Below the pieces are notes generated by a model. The model ran no database searches, was not told the DNA's origin, and saw only the letters and a program-made list of their open reading frames with translations. The position numbers and the translations under genes were made by a program. A stretch of 64,000 bases of DNA from UBA8514 sp034933685 (GTDB taxonomy: Bacteria; Bacillota; Clostridia; Lachnospirales; Anaerotignaceae), in NCBI GenBank assembly GCA_034933685.1, contig JAYFNB010000020.1, positions 1-64,000 on the forward strand, read 5' to 3'. Position 1 is the first letter of the stretch. Each line of letters opens with the position of its first letter. Positions 16,929 to 26,521 of the stretch are shown piece by piece.

Positions 16929-17250
16929 TATCTTGTCCCTCCCATGCCCAGTCTTTTTCGGCAACCAAAGCTCTAAGTAGTAACAGATAATTTATACTGT
17001 CACATATTTTTTCATCCCATAGTGAACTCTTATTGGTATCACCAGACATACACATATCGTAAACCGATACCGTGTGCTTTGCCATCATGCCTGCTAATGC
17101 CTGCTTAGGGTCAACGCCCTGTAAATCCGCCGCAACCTTAAAGTTATGTAACCTATCTTCTGTGGCATACTCTGTTGCCTTGCTGTTAAGCAGGTTTCGG
17201 CATTTAATTAAAATATAGTCAATTACTTCCTCAAATTCTCCTGACTTCAT
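16891..17250 (-). CDS. Hypothetical protein, DUF1599-like
   Basis: A 119-residue protein widespread in Firmicute prophages by pattern: RNLLNSKATEYATEDRLHNF, PKQALAGMMAKHTVSVYDM, then SINYLLLLRALV. The helix arrangement, with KHxxSVYDM and a D-x-x-NYL ending, recalls the nucleotide-associated DUF1599/MazG-like proteins. That link is from memory of motifs only. It sits between the sigma-like factor and the ArpU-like gene. Confidence 0.5.
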   Translation of the reverse strand: MKSGEFEEVIDYILIKCRNLLNSKATEYATEDRLHNFKVAADLQGVDPKQALAGMMAKHTVSVYDMCMSGDTNKSSLWDEKICDSINYLLLLRALVAEKDWAWEGQDIDEKRTEADILS

Positions 17251-17254
17251 AATT

Positions 17255-17761
17255 TTACCCCTTTTTAATTTTTATTTTTATCTTCGTAATGATTCTTGCA
17301 ATCTGTGCCTGTGACAAATTCAATTTCTTACTGATCTCAACTTGAGAAATACCTTGTAGTCTCATCAGCACAATTCGTTGTTCCCTCTGGTCTAAAACTG
17401 ACAGCATTTCCCTTAGACAAAAACTCTCTGATACAACATCCGCCTTTTCGTCCGGGATTATATCAAAAATATTGATAACCTTGCCCTCATCAGTATATAT
17501 TTCTGAATCCACATACTGAAAACGATTATTCTTTTTAACACCTCTGAAAAATAGTCTCATTTGATTTTGAATACAAATACATGCTATTGTAGTTATTTTG
17601 CCACCTTTGCTAGTATCGTAGGCTTGGCAAGCTCTCCATAAACCAATTAGGCATATCTGTTTTGCCTCCTCGTTATTCACATAACCAGGATAGTATCTAT
17701 TCAAAACCCAATACGCAAACTTGATGTTTTCTGAAAATAGTTCTTTCGCATCACTTTTCAT
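17255..17761 (-). CDS. Phage-encoded sigma-70-like factor
   Basis: A 168-residue small sigma factor. Region 2 spans about residues 10-80 (AYWVLNRYYPGYVNNEEAK, IGLWRACQAYDTSKGG, ITTIACICIQNQMRLFF). Region 4 is at the C-terminus (LDQREQRIVLMRLQGISQVE, ISKKLNLSQAQIARIITK). It probably directs middle or late phage transcription. It lies upstream of a second sigma-4-like protein, suggesting a two-step late switch. Sporulation-type sigma factors are longer. Confidence 0.8.
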   Translation of the reverse strand: MKSDAKELFSENIKFAYWVLNRYYPGYVNNEEAKQICLIGLWRACQAYDTSKGGKITTIACICIQNQMRLFFRGVKKNNRFQYVDSEIYTDEGKVINIFDIIPDEKADVVSESFCLREMLSVLDQREQRIVLMRLQGISQVEISKKLNLSQAQIARIITKIKIKIKKG

Positions 17762-17827
17762 AATCTCACAGGAGTAAACAGCTGTTTATTGTCCGGACAA
17801 ACCTCTTACTCCTTCCTTGGTGATTTA

Positions 17828-18067
17828 TTAAACTTGTTTAAAACTTTCTTTTTCGTCCTCGCCAAAAAATCCTAACTTCATTCCCAATTGCATGACACCA
17901 ACCACAATCAATCTAAGGTCTTCTCCCTTTATTCCGGCCATGTCAAATGTCATTGTCAACTGGTCACCTTCACCATTAAACTGGGCTACAAAACCTTTAT
18001 CAATCACTTTATCTGTTCCATCTTCATACGTAAGAGTTATTTTTGCAACATTCTTATCATCTTCCAT
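17828..18067 (-). CDS. Small hypothetical phage protein
   Basis: A 79-residue acidic protein (AKITLTYEDGTDKVIDKGFV, GDQLTMTFDMAGIKGEDL). It has a beta-rich first half and a helical second half. No family is recognised. It lies between the helicase and the sigma factor on the same strand, with a possible leader of 66 bases on its downstream side. Confidence 0.6.
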   Translation of the reverse strand: MEDDKNVAKITLTYEDGTDKVIDKGFVAQFNGEGDQLTMTFDMAGIKGEDLRLIVVGVMQLGMKLGFFGEDEKESFKQV

Positions 18068-18084
18068 AAATTTAATCCTCCAAA

Positions 18085-19449
18085 TTATTTACCATACTTA
18101 ACCTTAAGTGATTCTAACAAATCATCCTGTACGTCTTTTTTGCCCTGTAAGCTGTCCAACACCTTTTCATCTACGGTACCCTCTGTAATCAGATGATGAA
18201 TAATAACCGCTTGGGTCTGTCCCTGTCTGTAAAGCCTTGCGTTTGCCTGCTGGTAAAGCTCCAGGCTCCAGGTAAGCCCAAACCATACAATTATATTTCC
18301 ACCTGCTTGTAAATTAAGTCCATGTCCTGCTCCTGCAGGGTGAGCCAATAAAAGTTGTATTTCTCCATTGTTCCAATCTGTTATGTCTTTTGAATTCTCC
18401 AGCTTTTTTGCAAAAGGAAATTTTTTCTTTATTCTCTCTAAATCATGTTTGTAACTGTAAAAACAAAGAATAGGTTTTCCGTTGGATACATCTATTAGTT
18501 CCTCAAGCATATCCAGTTTTTTGTCATGGGTTTTTACATAATCCCCATCTGGAAGATACATGGCACCATTGCTGTACTGCAAAAGCTTGTTGGTAAGTGC
18601 CGCCGCCGATGCTGCAGTAATTTCACCCTCCATAAACTGAATGAAACTGTCCCTTTCAAAATCCTGGTACTCTTTCATTTCTTTTCCTGAAAGCTTAATT
18701 GCCTGTATATTATCAATCCGTTCTGGCATATCCAGCCAGTCTTCTGCCTTCATGGAAATACATATATCCTCTATTTTTTCATTGATAGACTGCTCTGCTT
18801 CGGGTTTTGGCTTATAATTAAATATCGTTGATTGGTTTCTCTGCCCAGGTGTGAAGTACCTTTCCCTAAAGCCTGTTACGGTTCGACCAAGACGTTCACC
18901 ACCATCTAGTAAATATATCTGGCTCCATAAATCAATTAAACCATTAGGTGCTGGTGTACCAGTAAGCCCCACAACTCTTGCACTTCGTGTAATATATTTG
19001 CGTAACGCCTTAAACCTTTGTGCTTTTGGTGATTTGAAGCTGGATAACTCGTCAATTACAACCATATCAAACGTCCATCCGTTGCCAATTGTAGAAAGTT
19101 CATTAGTCAACCACACCACATTTTCACGATTTATAACGTAAATATCTGCATCTTTTGCCAAAGCTTTTCTTCTCTCTGATTGTGAACCCAGTATCTTAGA
19201 AATTTTAAGGTGTTTTAGATGGTCCCATTTTTCACTTTCTTTACTCCATGTATCTTCCGCCACTCGTAAGGGTGCTATTACAAGTACCTTGTTAACCTCA
19301 AACTGGTTATTCATTAAATCCTCAATGGCTGTAAGGGTAATTACTGTTTTCCCCAAACCCATATCTAAAAATAATCCAGCTCTCGGTGTTTCATAAATTT
19401 TGTTGATGGCTATATCCTGGTACTTATGTGGTATGAACTTCACCGGCAA
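18085..19449 (-). CDS. SNF2/DEAD-box helicase
   Basis: A 454-residue superfamily-2 ATPase common in temperate-phage replication modules. Motif I is LDMGLGKTVIT near residue 30. A DEAD-like VVIDELSSFKS, motif III GLTGTPAPN, and C-terminal motifs (HGLNLQAGGNIIVWFGLTWS; QANARLYRQGQ) follow. It likely remodels replication or recombination intermediates. It overlaps the VRR-NUC gene by 26 bases. Confidence 0.9.
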   Translation of the reverse strand: MPVKFIPHKYQDIAINKIYETPRAGLFLDMGLGKTVITLTAIEDLMNNQFEVNKVLVIAPLRVAEDTWSKESEKWDHLKHLKISKILGSQSERRKALAKDADIYVINRENVVWLTNELSTIGNGWTFDMVVIDELSSFKSPKAQRFKALRKYITRSARVVGLTGTPAPNGLIDLWSQIYLLDGGERLGRTVTGFRERYFTPGQRNQSTIFNYKPKPEAEQSINEKIEDICISMKAEDWLDMPERIDNIQAIKLSGKEMKEYQDFERDSFIQFMEGEITAASAAALTNKLLQYSNGAMYLPDGDYVKTHDKKLDMLEELIDVSNGKPILCFYSYKHDLERIKKKFPFAKKLENSKDITDWNNGEIQLLLAHPAGAGHGLNLQAGGNIIVWFGLTWSLELYQQANARLYRQGQTQAVIIHHLITEGTVDEKVLDSLQGKKDVQDDLLESLKVKYGK

Positions 19450-19720
19450 TCACCTCCTTCAAAAACTGTTGTACTCCGTCTATGCTGTCAATCACATAAA
19501 CCTTGAAGCCTAAACTCTGTAAAATTCTGTGTGCTGAAAGTTGTAATGGTCTTGGTTTTTTGCCTGGTGCTTTCAGCTCCACAAAGAAGATTTTTCTTTC
19601 CGGAAACAGCACCATTCTGTCTGGCAAACCTGCCATACTTGCCGAATTTATCTTTAAGGCTATACCGCCCATGGCTTTGACCTTATTTTTAAGATGATTT
19701 TCCACGTTTTTCTCTAACAT
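19424..19720 (-). CDS. VRR-NUC domain nuclease
   Basis: A 98-residue stand-alone VRR-NUC (PD-(D/E)XK superfamily) protein: GGIALKINSASMAGLPDRMV and FFVELKAPGKKPRPLQ give the G-x-PD...ExK active-site pattern. It probably acts on branched DNA during phage replication, with the neighbouring SNF2 helicase. The start follows AAAAGAGGATTTTAAAGC. Confidence 0.88.
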   Translation of the reverse strand: MLEKNVENHLKNKVKAMGGIALKINSASMAGLPDRMVLFPERKIFFVELKAPGKKPRPLQLSAHRILQSLGFKVYVIDSIDGVQQFLKEVIAGEVHTT

Positions 19721-19740
19721 TGCTTTAAAATCCTCTTTTC

Positions 19741-20003
19741 TGAAAAAAGTTTGTAGTCACTTGAAACCCTTTAAAATCAAGGGTTCAACACGTTTTGACT
19801 ACAAAGACTACATTGTTTGCTATATAGAATAAAAACAAAGGCATTATAGAACCCATTTTATAATTACCATATATTTACATATTCCTATAACGTCTTTAAT
19901 TTCAATCTATATAAGGAAGTTTGTAGTCAATGTAGTCAAAGTGGCTCAAACCATTGATTTTACAAGGTTTTTGCTGACTACAAACTTTTTAGTTTTGTAG
20001 TCA
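19741..20003. repeat. Cluster of TGTAGTCA repeats, candidate replication origin or operator
   Basis: Six exact copies of TGTAGTCA lie in 252 bases: 19752, 19922, 19931 and 19996 forward; 19796 and 19975 reversed. A near copy lies at 19805. Two large inverted repeats are bounded by them: 19750-19759 with 19796-19805, and a 12-base pair 19918-19929 with 19975-19986. The region between the primase and nuclease genes is otherwise AT-rich and non-coding. The last copy runs into the primase stop codon. Confidence 0.7.
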
Positions 20004-22397
20004 GACTTTTCTTTTAAACCCTCGTTGATTTCCATATAAATCTCCAAATCTTAACGAATATTTGGTTTGTTCCCACTCACCAGTTTTCATAATTATGTCA
20101 TTAATTTCCATGCTTCTTTGACGTTGTAAATCTTTCTTATCTCCACCAAAAAGCTCACACCATATTTCTAATGCACATACCTTTTCTCGCATTACCGTAC
20201 CTTCAACCTTTACACCAAAGTCATTGCCCTGGTAATACCCACGCCTTGCAGACAAGTCCATTTCTTCCCAGTTTTCAGGAAGTAATTTTTCCAAGTACAT
20301 TTTTATATCCCCTGTCATAGGGCTTTCTTCTAAATGCCTGTCCTGTTCCGCTTCAGCTAAAGCCTTTAGGTGCTCATCCTCAAAATAGATTTTTTCACCC
20401 TTCTTAAAAAGCTCTACGGCTTCCGCCCAAACAAGGTCCACCGTGTCCTCATTAAGTTCCGTCCACATATCCTTTGTAGCTTTATCCCCATTTACATCCA
20501 CTGGCCAAAACCGTCTGTTGCCTGTCATATCTCGTAAAAATTCATATTTATTAGTAGTACCAAAGAAAATACATTGCCGTTTATAGGTTTCTACATGGTG
20601 ACCATAGGCGGCTCTATATGCATCCTCGCTTTTAGCGGTAAAATGCTTTATAGCTTCAACCTCCATGCGTTTCATTGCCGCCAATTCTGCCACTTCTATT
20701 ATCCAAAAGCCTTGTATCTGCTCATAGGCTTCTTTCCCCTGTACCGTTGTAAGGGTGTCAGAAAACCAGTCTTTTCCAAGCCTTTTTATTATTTGGCTTT
20801 TACCACAACCCTGTTTACCCACAAGAACAAGCATGGTGTCGTACTTTATGCCAGGTACAAAAATTCTTGCTACTGCTGCCACTAAAGCCTTTCTGGTGAC
20901 CGCCCTAATGTACTGGTTGTCATCTGCACCCAGGTAGTCAATTAAAAGTGTTTCCAGCCTTTTTTCTCCATCCCAAACCAAACGGTTCAAATAATCTCTT
21001 ACAGGGTGGTACTTGTTCTGCTGTGCCACTAAGGTCCATGCATCTTCTATTACACCCTTACCCTTAATGCCATAGCCTTTTTCAAGGTAATGCCTAAGCC
21101 CTGCATCGTCTGCATCTGTCCAGTCTTTTTCTTTGTCCTCTTTGCTCCAAGGGGTTACCCCAAACAGCTTATATTTTTTAGTAAATTCATTTAAGGCAAT
21201 TTTACCCTTTATCATACGGTCATGCTCCAGAATCAGCTTGCAGTTATTAATTGTACCGGCATAACCGTTTTTGCCAGCTGGCTCAAGCTCCAATGCCCAC
21301 CTGTCATCTTCTTCCTCAGGTTCTTCTGTATTAACAAACTCGCCAAAATCTTCCTCAATCGAACTTTGCTTTTCCTTGAAAACAGTAAGCTTCACGCTTT
21401 CGTCATTTTTGGCCAACTCAGTCATTCTCAAGAAAGAGGGCATTTTTATAATAGGTGTTCCGGTTGTTGCATCTTCATCTGCGTCACCGTAAAGATGAAG
21501 CCGAACCATGTCAAAAGCGTTGCACAATACCCCACTAATAGGATCTGTAGCATGATTGGAATAAACAAATTTACTGTCATCATAAACGATGACACCAGCA
21601 GCAGTACTGCCCTGTGAATATGTAAAACGCCCATCAATGCTGCAAGGCACGTACACCCCTGGGAGGAATTTCTCCATTGCTTCCTCAACTGTGTACGTGC
21701 GGCAAAAGGCGCCTATAATACCCGCTTTGGATGTAGGGTCTTCCTGCTTTTTAAGTAGTCTTTCTTTGACTTTTAACGTCCTTGTAGATGTTGGCCAAGC
21801 CGAAATATCCTTCCAATCGGCATATCTTCCAAGAACTTTATCAACATCCAAGGATTCATTCTCTTCATGGTCAAATATGTATTCACCATCAATACTGGTG
21901 CTCGGCCAGTACATAAGCCTATGGGCCTGATACGTTGTATCATCAAACATATCAATGCCAATATCTGCGGCTATACGTCTTGCTACGGCTTCATATTCAT
22001 CAGGGCTTACAGCTCTTGAAAGAGGAATTAATAGCCTCAATCTTGGTTTTTCGGGCGTATGTTTATGTGTTGAGTAAACGCACCAGGTATATTCTGAAAA
22101 CAGCCTTAAGGTATCGCAGAAATCCTCTGTAGCAAAGTCCGCATCCAGAGTTAAGATATACCTCTTATCAACGCTTTCCGCTTTTCTTCTTCCATTTTTA
22201 AGTCTGCCTCCTACAAAGCCACCAACGTCTTTTATTGAGTCTTGCTGTCCTTTGGCCATATTAAAATATTCACCCTGCGTTTCAGGGGTTCTGGTAGTGG
22301 TTTCAAGCCTTTTTACAAAGTCTTCCCATGAAATTTCAGAGTTTTTCCAAAGCTTACTGGTGCGGCTCTGCCCTACTGCAATCATAAGTTTTTCCAA
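20001..22397 (-). CDS. VapE-type primase-helicase (virulence-associated E family)
   Basis: A 798-residue replication protein. The N-terminal part looks like a primase of the archaeo-eukaryotic type (RYILTLDADFATEDF; AHRLMYWPSTSIDGEY). The C-terminal VapE ATPase has Walker A GKQGCGKSQ, IQGFWIIEVAELAAM and sensor-like FGTTNKYEFLRDMTGN...RFWPVDV. It probably primes and unwinds at the phage origin. TTG at 22397 follows GGGAGGGACAATC. Confidence 0.9.
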   Translation of the reverse strand: MEKLMIAVGQSRTSKLWKNSEISWEDFVKRLETTTRTPETQGEYFNMAKGQQDSIKDVGGFVGGRLKNGRRKAESVDKRYILTLDADFATEDFCDTLRLFSEYTWCVYSTHKHTPEKPRLRLLIPLSRAVSPDEYEAVARRIAADIGIDMFDDTTYQAHRLMYWPSTSIDGEYIFDHEENESLDVDKVLGRYADWKDISAWPTSTRTLKVKERLLKKQEDPTSKAGIIGAFCRTYTVEEAMEKFLPGVYVPCSIDGRFTYSQGSTAAGVIVYDDSKFVYSNHATDPISGVLCNAFDMVRLHLYGDADEDATTGTPIIKMPSFLRMTELAKNDESVKLTVFKEKQSSIEEDFGEFVNTEEPEEEDDRWALELEPAGKNGYAGTINNCKLILEHDRMIKGKIALNEFTKKYKLFGVTPWSKEDKEKDWTDADDAGLRHYLEKGYGIKGKGVIEDAWTLVAQQNKYHPVRDYLNRLVWDGEKRLETLLIDYLGADDNQYIRAVTRKALVAAVARIFVPGIKYDTMLVLVGKQGCGKSQIIKRLGKDWFSDTLTTVQGKEAYEQIQGFWIIEVAELAAMKRMEVEAIKHFTAKSEDAYRAAYGHHVETYKRQCIFFGTTNKYEFLRDMTGNRRFWPVDVNGDKATKDMWTELNEDTVDLVWAEAVELFKKGEKIYFEDEHLKALAEAEQDRHLEESPMTGDIKMYLEKLLPENWEEMDLSARRGYYQGNDFGVKVEGTVMREKVCALEIWCELFGGDKKDLQRQRSMEINDIIMKTGEWEQTKYSLRFGDLYGNQRGFKRKV

Positions 22398-22414
22398 GAT
22401 TGTCCCTCCCCTCT

Positions 22415-24361
22415 CTAATCTTTTTTATAGAAATTACATTCATAACCATCTGCTCTAAGTGGTAATCCTGGCGCCCAACTAATAGGCTCACCCATCAATT
22501 TTGAAAGTTCTTCTTCGCTGCTTATTCCAATAGGTGCATCCACAATTAACTCATCGTGAACATGGAAGTTCACTTCAAAACCTTTGTCTTCTACTCTCTT
22601 AAGACTTTCCGCCAAGCAATCCCTGGCAAAAGCTTGTACAATATTTTCCACAAGCTTTCCTCCAAAGGTTTCCAGGCGTTCCCAAGTCTTCTTTGTTTGG
22701 TTCATTCCCATATATGTAATAGAGGGGCTACCAAATTTATTGGTGCCTATTTCTGGCTTCACATAAGCCAATCTACGTCCAGAAGGAAGACCAACAAATA
22801 AAATACCCGACTGCTTTATAAAGCTTATTCCACGGGCAATTTTTGATGGTTTATTCTGCAATGCATCCTTAGCAGCCCTATCTACCGTGTACCAAAAATT
22901 AACGATAGAAGGATTGGCAGCTCTCCAAGCGGATACTAATTCCGGAAGTTCTTCTTCCTCTAATCCCATATCTAAAGCGCCCATACTAACTAACGCACCA
23001 ACACTTCCGCCATAACCAAGTGCTAACTCCGCAATCTTGCCCTTTTGACGCAGTGGGTCACCCTTTTTAATACTTTCAATGGGAACTTTAAACATCTGTG
23101 CCGCTGAAGCTTCATATATCTTTCCATGGGAATTAAACACATCAAGACGCCATCTTTCATCCGCCAAATAAGCGATTACTCTTGCCTCAATTGCTGAAAA
23201 GTCAGATACAATAAACCGTTTGCCCTCTGAGGGTATAAATGCCGTTCGTATAAGCTCTGAAAGGGTTTGTGGCACATTGCCATAAAGCATTTCAAATAAT
23301 TCATAGTCACCCTCAGCCACAAGCTGTCGGGCATATTCTAAGTCACGCAAATGGTTTTGTGGTAGGTTCTGCACCTGTACAATTCTTCCTGCCCATCTGC
23401 CTGTGCGGTTTGCACCGTAAAACTGCAACAGCCCACGCACACGTCCGTCATTGCAAACACTTCTTACCATGGCCTCATACTTGCTTACGGAGGTTTTCGC
23501 CATTTCAGACCGAAGCTTTATTACCTCCAAAACCTTTTCATTTTTAGAGGTTTTTAAAATTTCCTTTAGCTTTTCCTTATTTAAACTATCAATGACTTCA
23601 CCTGTTTCTGTCTGCATCCATTTTTTCAACTGTGCAACAGAATTTACATTTTCAAGTCCAGTCAATTCCTTTGCCCTGATAACGCACTTTTCTATGTATT
23701 GTTCATTAAAACGAATAGCATTTTGAGCAAAGGAAATATCCACCCTTACACCTCTGTCGGTAATTCTTTGGTCATATTCCCAAAGCCTTTGTTCACTTTC
23801 AACCATAGGAAACCGTGATATTTTCTTCTTAATAGAGCGTTCTACAGCAACGTCTTGTATGCAGTATTCTTTGAAAATCTCCCATTTTTCAGAGTCCTGT
23901 TCTGGAAGATTTACTGTTCTGCCCCCGTTAGTTTTCGTAGGTTTACAAGGCTTACAAAAGTAATTAATAAGTGCCTTTCCTCGTGCGTCCTTTTTTTGTT
24001 CCAACCCTAATGCCTCAGCTACACCGCCAAGGGTTTGGGGTAGTCCTAACTCCGCCGCAGCTACCGCAGAACAGCGCCACTGCTCCACAGGAAGCCTTAT
24101 ATTGTAAAACCAACTAATGCAGGTTCTCTCAAAATTTGCGTTATAGGCGGTCTTAATAACATCCTTAGACAGCAAGGCTTCTCTTACTTCAAGTGGTAGC
24201 TTTTCCCCTTGTGCCAAGTCTACAATCTGTATTTCTTCATCATCGAAAGCAAAGCCAAACAGTAGGATTTTAAAATCCGGGGCATTCACGTATGCGTATA
24301 CCCCGGACTTAATTAAATCAACACTGCTGTATGTTTCGATGTCTATTGATAGTTCTCGCAT
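22415..24361 (-). CDS. Family A DNA polymerase
   Basis: A 648-residue phage polymerase. The 3'-5' exonuclease has SIDIETYSSVDL (Exo I) at its start. Polymerase motifs are SDFSAIEARVIAYL (A), RQKGKIAELALGYGG (B) and NFHVHDELIVDAP (C). No 5' nuclease domain is present, as expected for phage forms. It is followed by the primase gene, completing a replisome. Confidence 0.95.
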   Translation of the reverse strand: MRELSIDIETYSSVDLIKSGVYAYVNAPDFKILLFGFAFDDEEIQIVDLAQGEKLPLEVREALLSKDVIKTAYNANFERTCISWFYNIRLPVEQWRCSAVAAAELGLPQTLGGVAEALGLEQKKDARGKALINYFCKPCKPTKTNGGRTVNLPEQDSEKWEIFKEYCIQDVAVERSIKKKISRFPMVESEQRLWEYDQRITDRGVRVDISFAQNAIRFNEQYIEKCVIRAKELTGLENVNSVAQLKKWMQTETGEVIDSLNKEKLKEILKTSKNEKVLEVIKLRSEMAKTSVSKYEAMVRSVCNDGRVRGLLQFYGANRTGRWAGRIVQVQNLPQNHLRDLEYARQLVAEGDYELFEMLYGNVPQTLSELIRTAFIPSEGKRFIVSDFSAIEARVIAYLADERWRLDVFNSHGKIYEASAAQMFKVPIESIKKGDPLRQKGKIAELALGYGGSVGALVSMGALDMGLEEEELPELVSAWRAANPSIVNFWYTVDRAAKDALQNKPSKIARGISFIKQSGILFVGLPSGRRLAYVKPEIGTNKFGSPSITYMGMNQTKKTWERLETFGGKLVENIVQAFARDCLAESLKRVEDKGFEVNFHVHDELIVDAPIGISSEEELSKLMGEPISWAPGLPLRADGYECNFYKKD

Positions 24362-24375
24362 ACAGCCTCACCCTT

Positions 24376-24942
24376 TTAGCCTAAAAAGTCATCATCATCT
24401 TCAAAGTCACCGTCAATTAATCCAGCAAAGTCATCTTCCGCTTTCGCTCTTCCTCCTAAAGGTTCACCGTCTGCAACTTTCATAAGATTATTAAGACCAC
24501 ATGCTATTCCACGGTTCCCATTGCTGTTAAAAGCATAAAAGGTAACAGAAGCATATCCATAGCAACCACTGTAAAGGTCAGTGCTATCAATAATAGGCTG
24601 TCCATTTTTATAAACTAAGCCTGGCTTTGTTTTGCAATTTGCATTGATAAAATAGCACCCTGCATAGTTTTCATCATCTTCTCTTTCAGTATCCCCATCA
24701 CGAAGAGGAAGTTTTAAGTTTGCAGGAACCTTGCCACCAAACTTTGAAATACCAGCTTGTTTTGCCGCTTCAATAGCTTTTTTAATAGCGTTTAAAGTTC
24801 TTTTGTCCTCTTTTGGAATAATCAGACTTACCGAATATTTCTCATCCCCTCCGTTGATTGCTGCTGGTTCAAAAGCGTGTAAGTAACTAAATCTAACCTT
24901 TCCTGTAATAACCTTTGTTGACGCTGTATCTACATTTCCCAT
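24376..24942 (-). CDS. DUF2815 single-strand DNA-binding-like protein
   Basis: A 188-residue protein with VRFSYLHAFEPAAINGGDEK, YSVSLIIPKEDKRTLNAIKK and TDLYSGCYGYASVTFYAFN, the DUF2815 pattern. Members sit next to phage polymerases and are thought to bind single-stranded DNA. The acidic tail (DFAGLIDGDFEDDDDFLG) resembles SSB tails that recruit partners. ATG at 24942 follows AAGGAGG. Confidence 0.88.
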   Translation of the reverse strand: MGNVDTASTKVITGKVRFSYLHAFEPAAINGGDEKYSVSLIIPKEDKRTLNAIKKAIEAAKQAGISKFGGKVPANLKLPLRDGDTEREDDENYAGCYFINANCKTKPGLVYKNGQPIIDSTDLYSGCYGYASVTFYAFNSNGNRGIACGLNNLMKVADGEPLGGRAKAEDDFAGLIDGDFEDDDDFLG

Positions 24943-24955
24943 ATATGTATCCTCC

Positions 24956-26128
24956 TTAGTTTTCAATTAATTCATTAAAATCTTTGTTTGCATTATCATT
25001 TGAATTGATTTCTGGTCGTTTATCATCAAAAGGAACCAGTGTTGGCTTGCCCTGTGGCTTAACTACCAAATCCCCTAAAATTTCTGTAAAGATTTTTTTG
25101 CTTAGAAGCTGCTCCATAGCAGTAATACCTTTTAATTTACGTGGCCAAATATCATCATCACGGTAACCCCTACCAATAAGCTGTGCGGCAACAAGTGTTT
25201 CATCAACCGCCCACGCACGGTTACTGCGACCTTCAACGACTTTATAACCCGGATATTTAATGCCATGATTTACCGCCTGGTCTAAAGCATATTCCTTAAT
25301 AAGAGTAGCCCATTTGGCAAGACTTTCAGCTTGTTCCAGTATGTCTGCAATTTCATCTTCAGACAGTGTTGAAGGTTGCTTAAAGTCATATGCAGCGGCT
25401 TCTAACTTCTTATCTGCATATGCCCTGCAGATAGGTCTTCCTTTGCAGAAACCATCATCACAATGTTTGCCTGTACAAAATTCCTCTGTACCATTGTCAG
25501 CCTTTTGTGCCTTTTGTAAAACCTCTGTATTTGCCCACTCCAGTAAATCCTCTGCAAGCATTTGACAACTGCTAATATTGTCAATTCGTGGCTGATAAAT
25601 GGTCATTATGATACTTTGTATGCCGTACAGGTAGTCGAACTCTGTTAATGCACCCAGTGCGTAAAGTTTTAGCTGAGGGTTGCCCTCCGCCTCAACTTCC
25701 ACACCCTTGCCGTATTTAAGGTCTATAATTTCTATAGTGCCCTCTGCAATAATCACCACGTCACCTGTACCAAAACCCTCTGGTACCCACTCTGAAAAAT
25801 CAAGCCGTTGCTCTAACAGAAGAACTGCATCAGGTGTTACACTTTTGGCCAAGTTAAATCTTTCGATAACAAAATCCCTATAGTCATCCGTGTACTGCTC
25901 CATATCCTCTGTTATATCAAGATCCTTAATTGCCTTATGATATTTAGCTCTTGTAACTTCTTTCATTGCAAGACGTATTTTGGCTTCACCTAAAGCGTGG
26001 GCGGTTGTTCCCTCTTTTGCATAATCACTCTCTGCCTCTGGTATTTGTGCCTCCAAAACAATTGATCCTGGGCAGTTAAGCCATTTCTTTGCTCCTGAGG
26101 CACTTAGTTTTGCGTGAACATCAGGCAT
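24956..26128 (-). CDS. DUF2800 nuclease-like protein
   Basis: A 390-residue protein of the DUF2800 family, related to PD-(D/E)XK exonucleases. It opens HAKLSASGAKKWLNCPGSIV, with TTAHALGEAKIR, then an active-site-like GDVVIIAEGTIEIIDLKYGK. A Cys cluster (CTGKHCDDGFCKGRPICRAY) probably holds an iron-sulfur cluster as in AddB/Cas4-like nucleases. It overlaps the next gene by one base. Confidence 0.88.
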   Translation of the reverse strand: MPDVHAKLSASGAKKWLNCPGSIVLEAQIPEAESDYAKEGTTAHALGEAKIRLAMKEVTRAKYHKAIKDLDITEDMEQYTDDYRDFVIERFNLAKSVTPDAVLLLEQRLDFSEWVPEGFGTGDVVIIAEGTIEIIDLKYGKGVEVEAEGNPQLKLYALGALTEFDYLYGIQSIIMTIYQPRIDNISSCQMLAEDLLEWANTEVLQKAQKADNGTEEFCTGKHCDDGFCKGRPICRAYADKKLEAAAYDFKQPSTLSEDEIADILEQAESLAKWATLIKEYALDQAVNHGIKYPGYKVVEGRSNRAWAVDETLVAAQLIGRGYRDDDIWPRKLKGITAMEQLLSKKIFTEILGDLVVKPQGKPTLVPFDDKRPEINSNDNANKDFNELIEN

Positions 26129-26520
26129 TATTTCACCGCCTTTACAGCATCCATTACACTTGGGTAATCCTTTTCAGAAAGTTCTGTTACCTTAGATACT
26201 TTAAAAGCTTTTAAGATATTCTTTGCCGCCTCAGTACCTTTTGCTTTAGATAAATCCCCTAATGCTTTTCTGACTTCTTCAATGCTGTAAACCGGTTCAT
26301 CTTCATATGAATCCACTGATGGAGGCTCTATACCCTCATCTTCTATGTATGCTTGTGGTTCTTCAATCGCCTCAGTAATTGCCGGAGCTTTCTTAGTTGG
26401 TGCTGTTGTAGAAACTGGCTTGTCTGCACCTGCCAACATCTGCCCTAATGCTTTCACCCCATCAATGATGTTTGGGTTCTTCATTAAATCCTCGTGTGTA
26501 ATGTTAATAGCTATATTCAT
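26128..26520 (-). CDS. Hypothetical phage protein beside DUF2800
   Basis: A 130-residue protein with an N-terminal helix (INITHEDLMKNPNIIDGVKA), a Pro/Ala/Glu-rich linker and a C-terminal helical repeat (EEVRKALGDLSKAKGTEAAK, KVSKVTELSEKDYPSVMDAV). The C-terminal block recurs in phage recombination-type genes, but I know no activity. It is coupled to DUF2800 by a shared base. Confidence 0.6.
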   Translation of the reverse strand: MNIAINITHEDLMKNPNIIDGVKALGQMLAGADKPVSTTAPTKKAPAITEAIEEPQAYIEDEGIEPPSVDSYEDEPVYSIEEVRKALGDLSKAKGTEAAKNILKAFKVSKVTELSEKDYPSVMDAVKAVK

Positions 26521-26521
26521 G

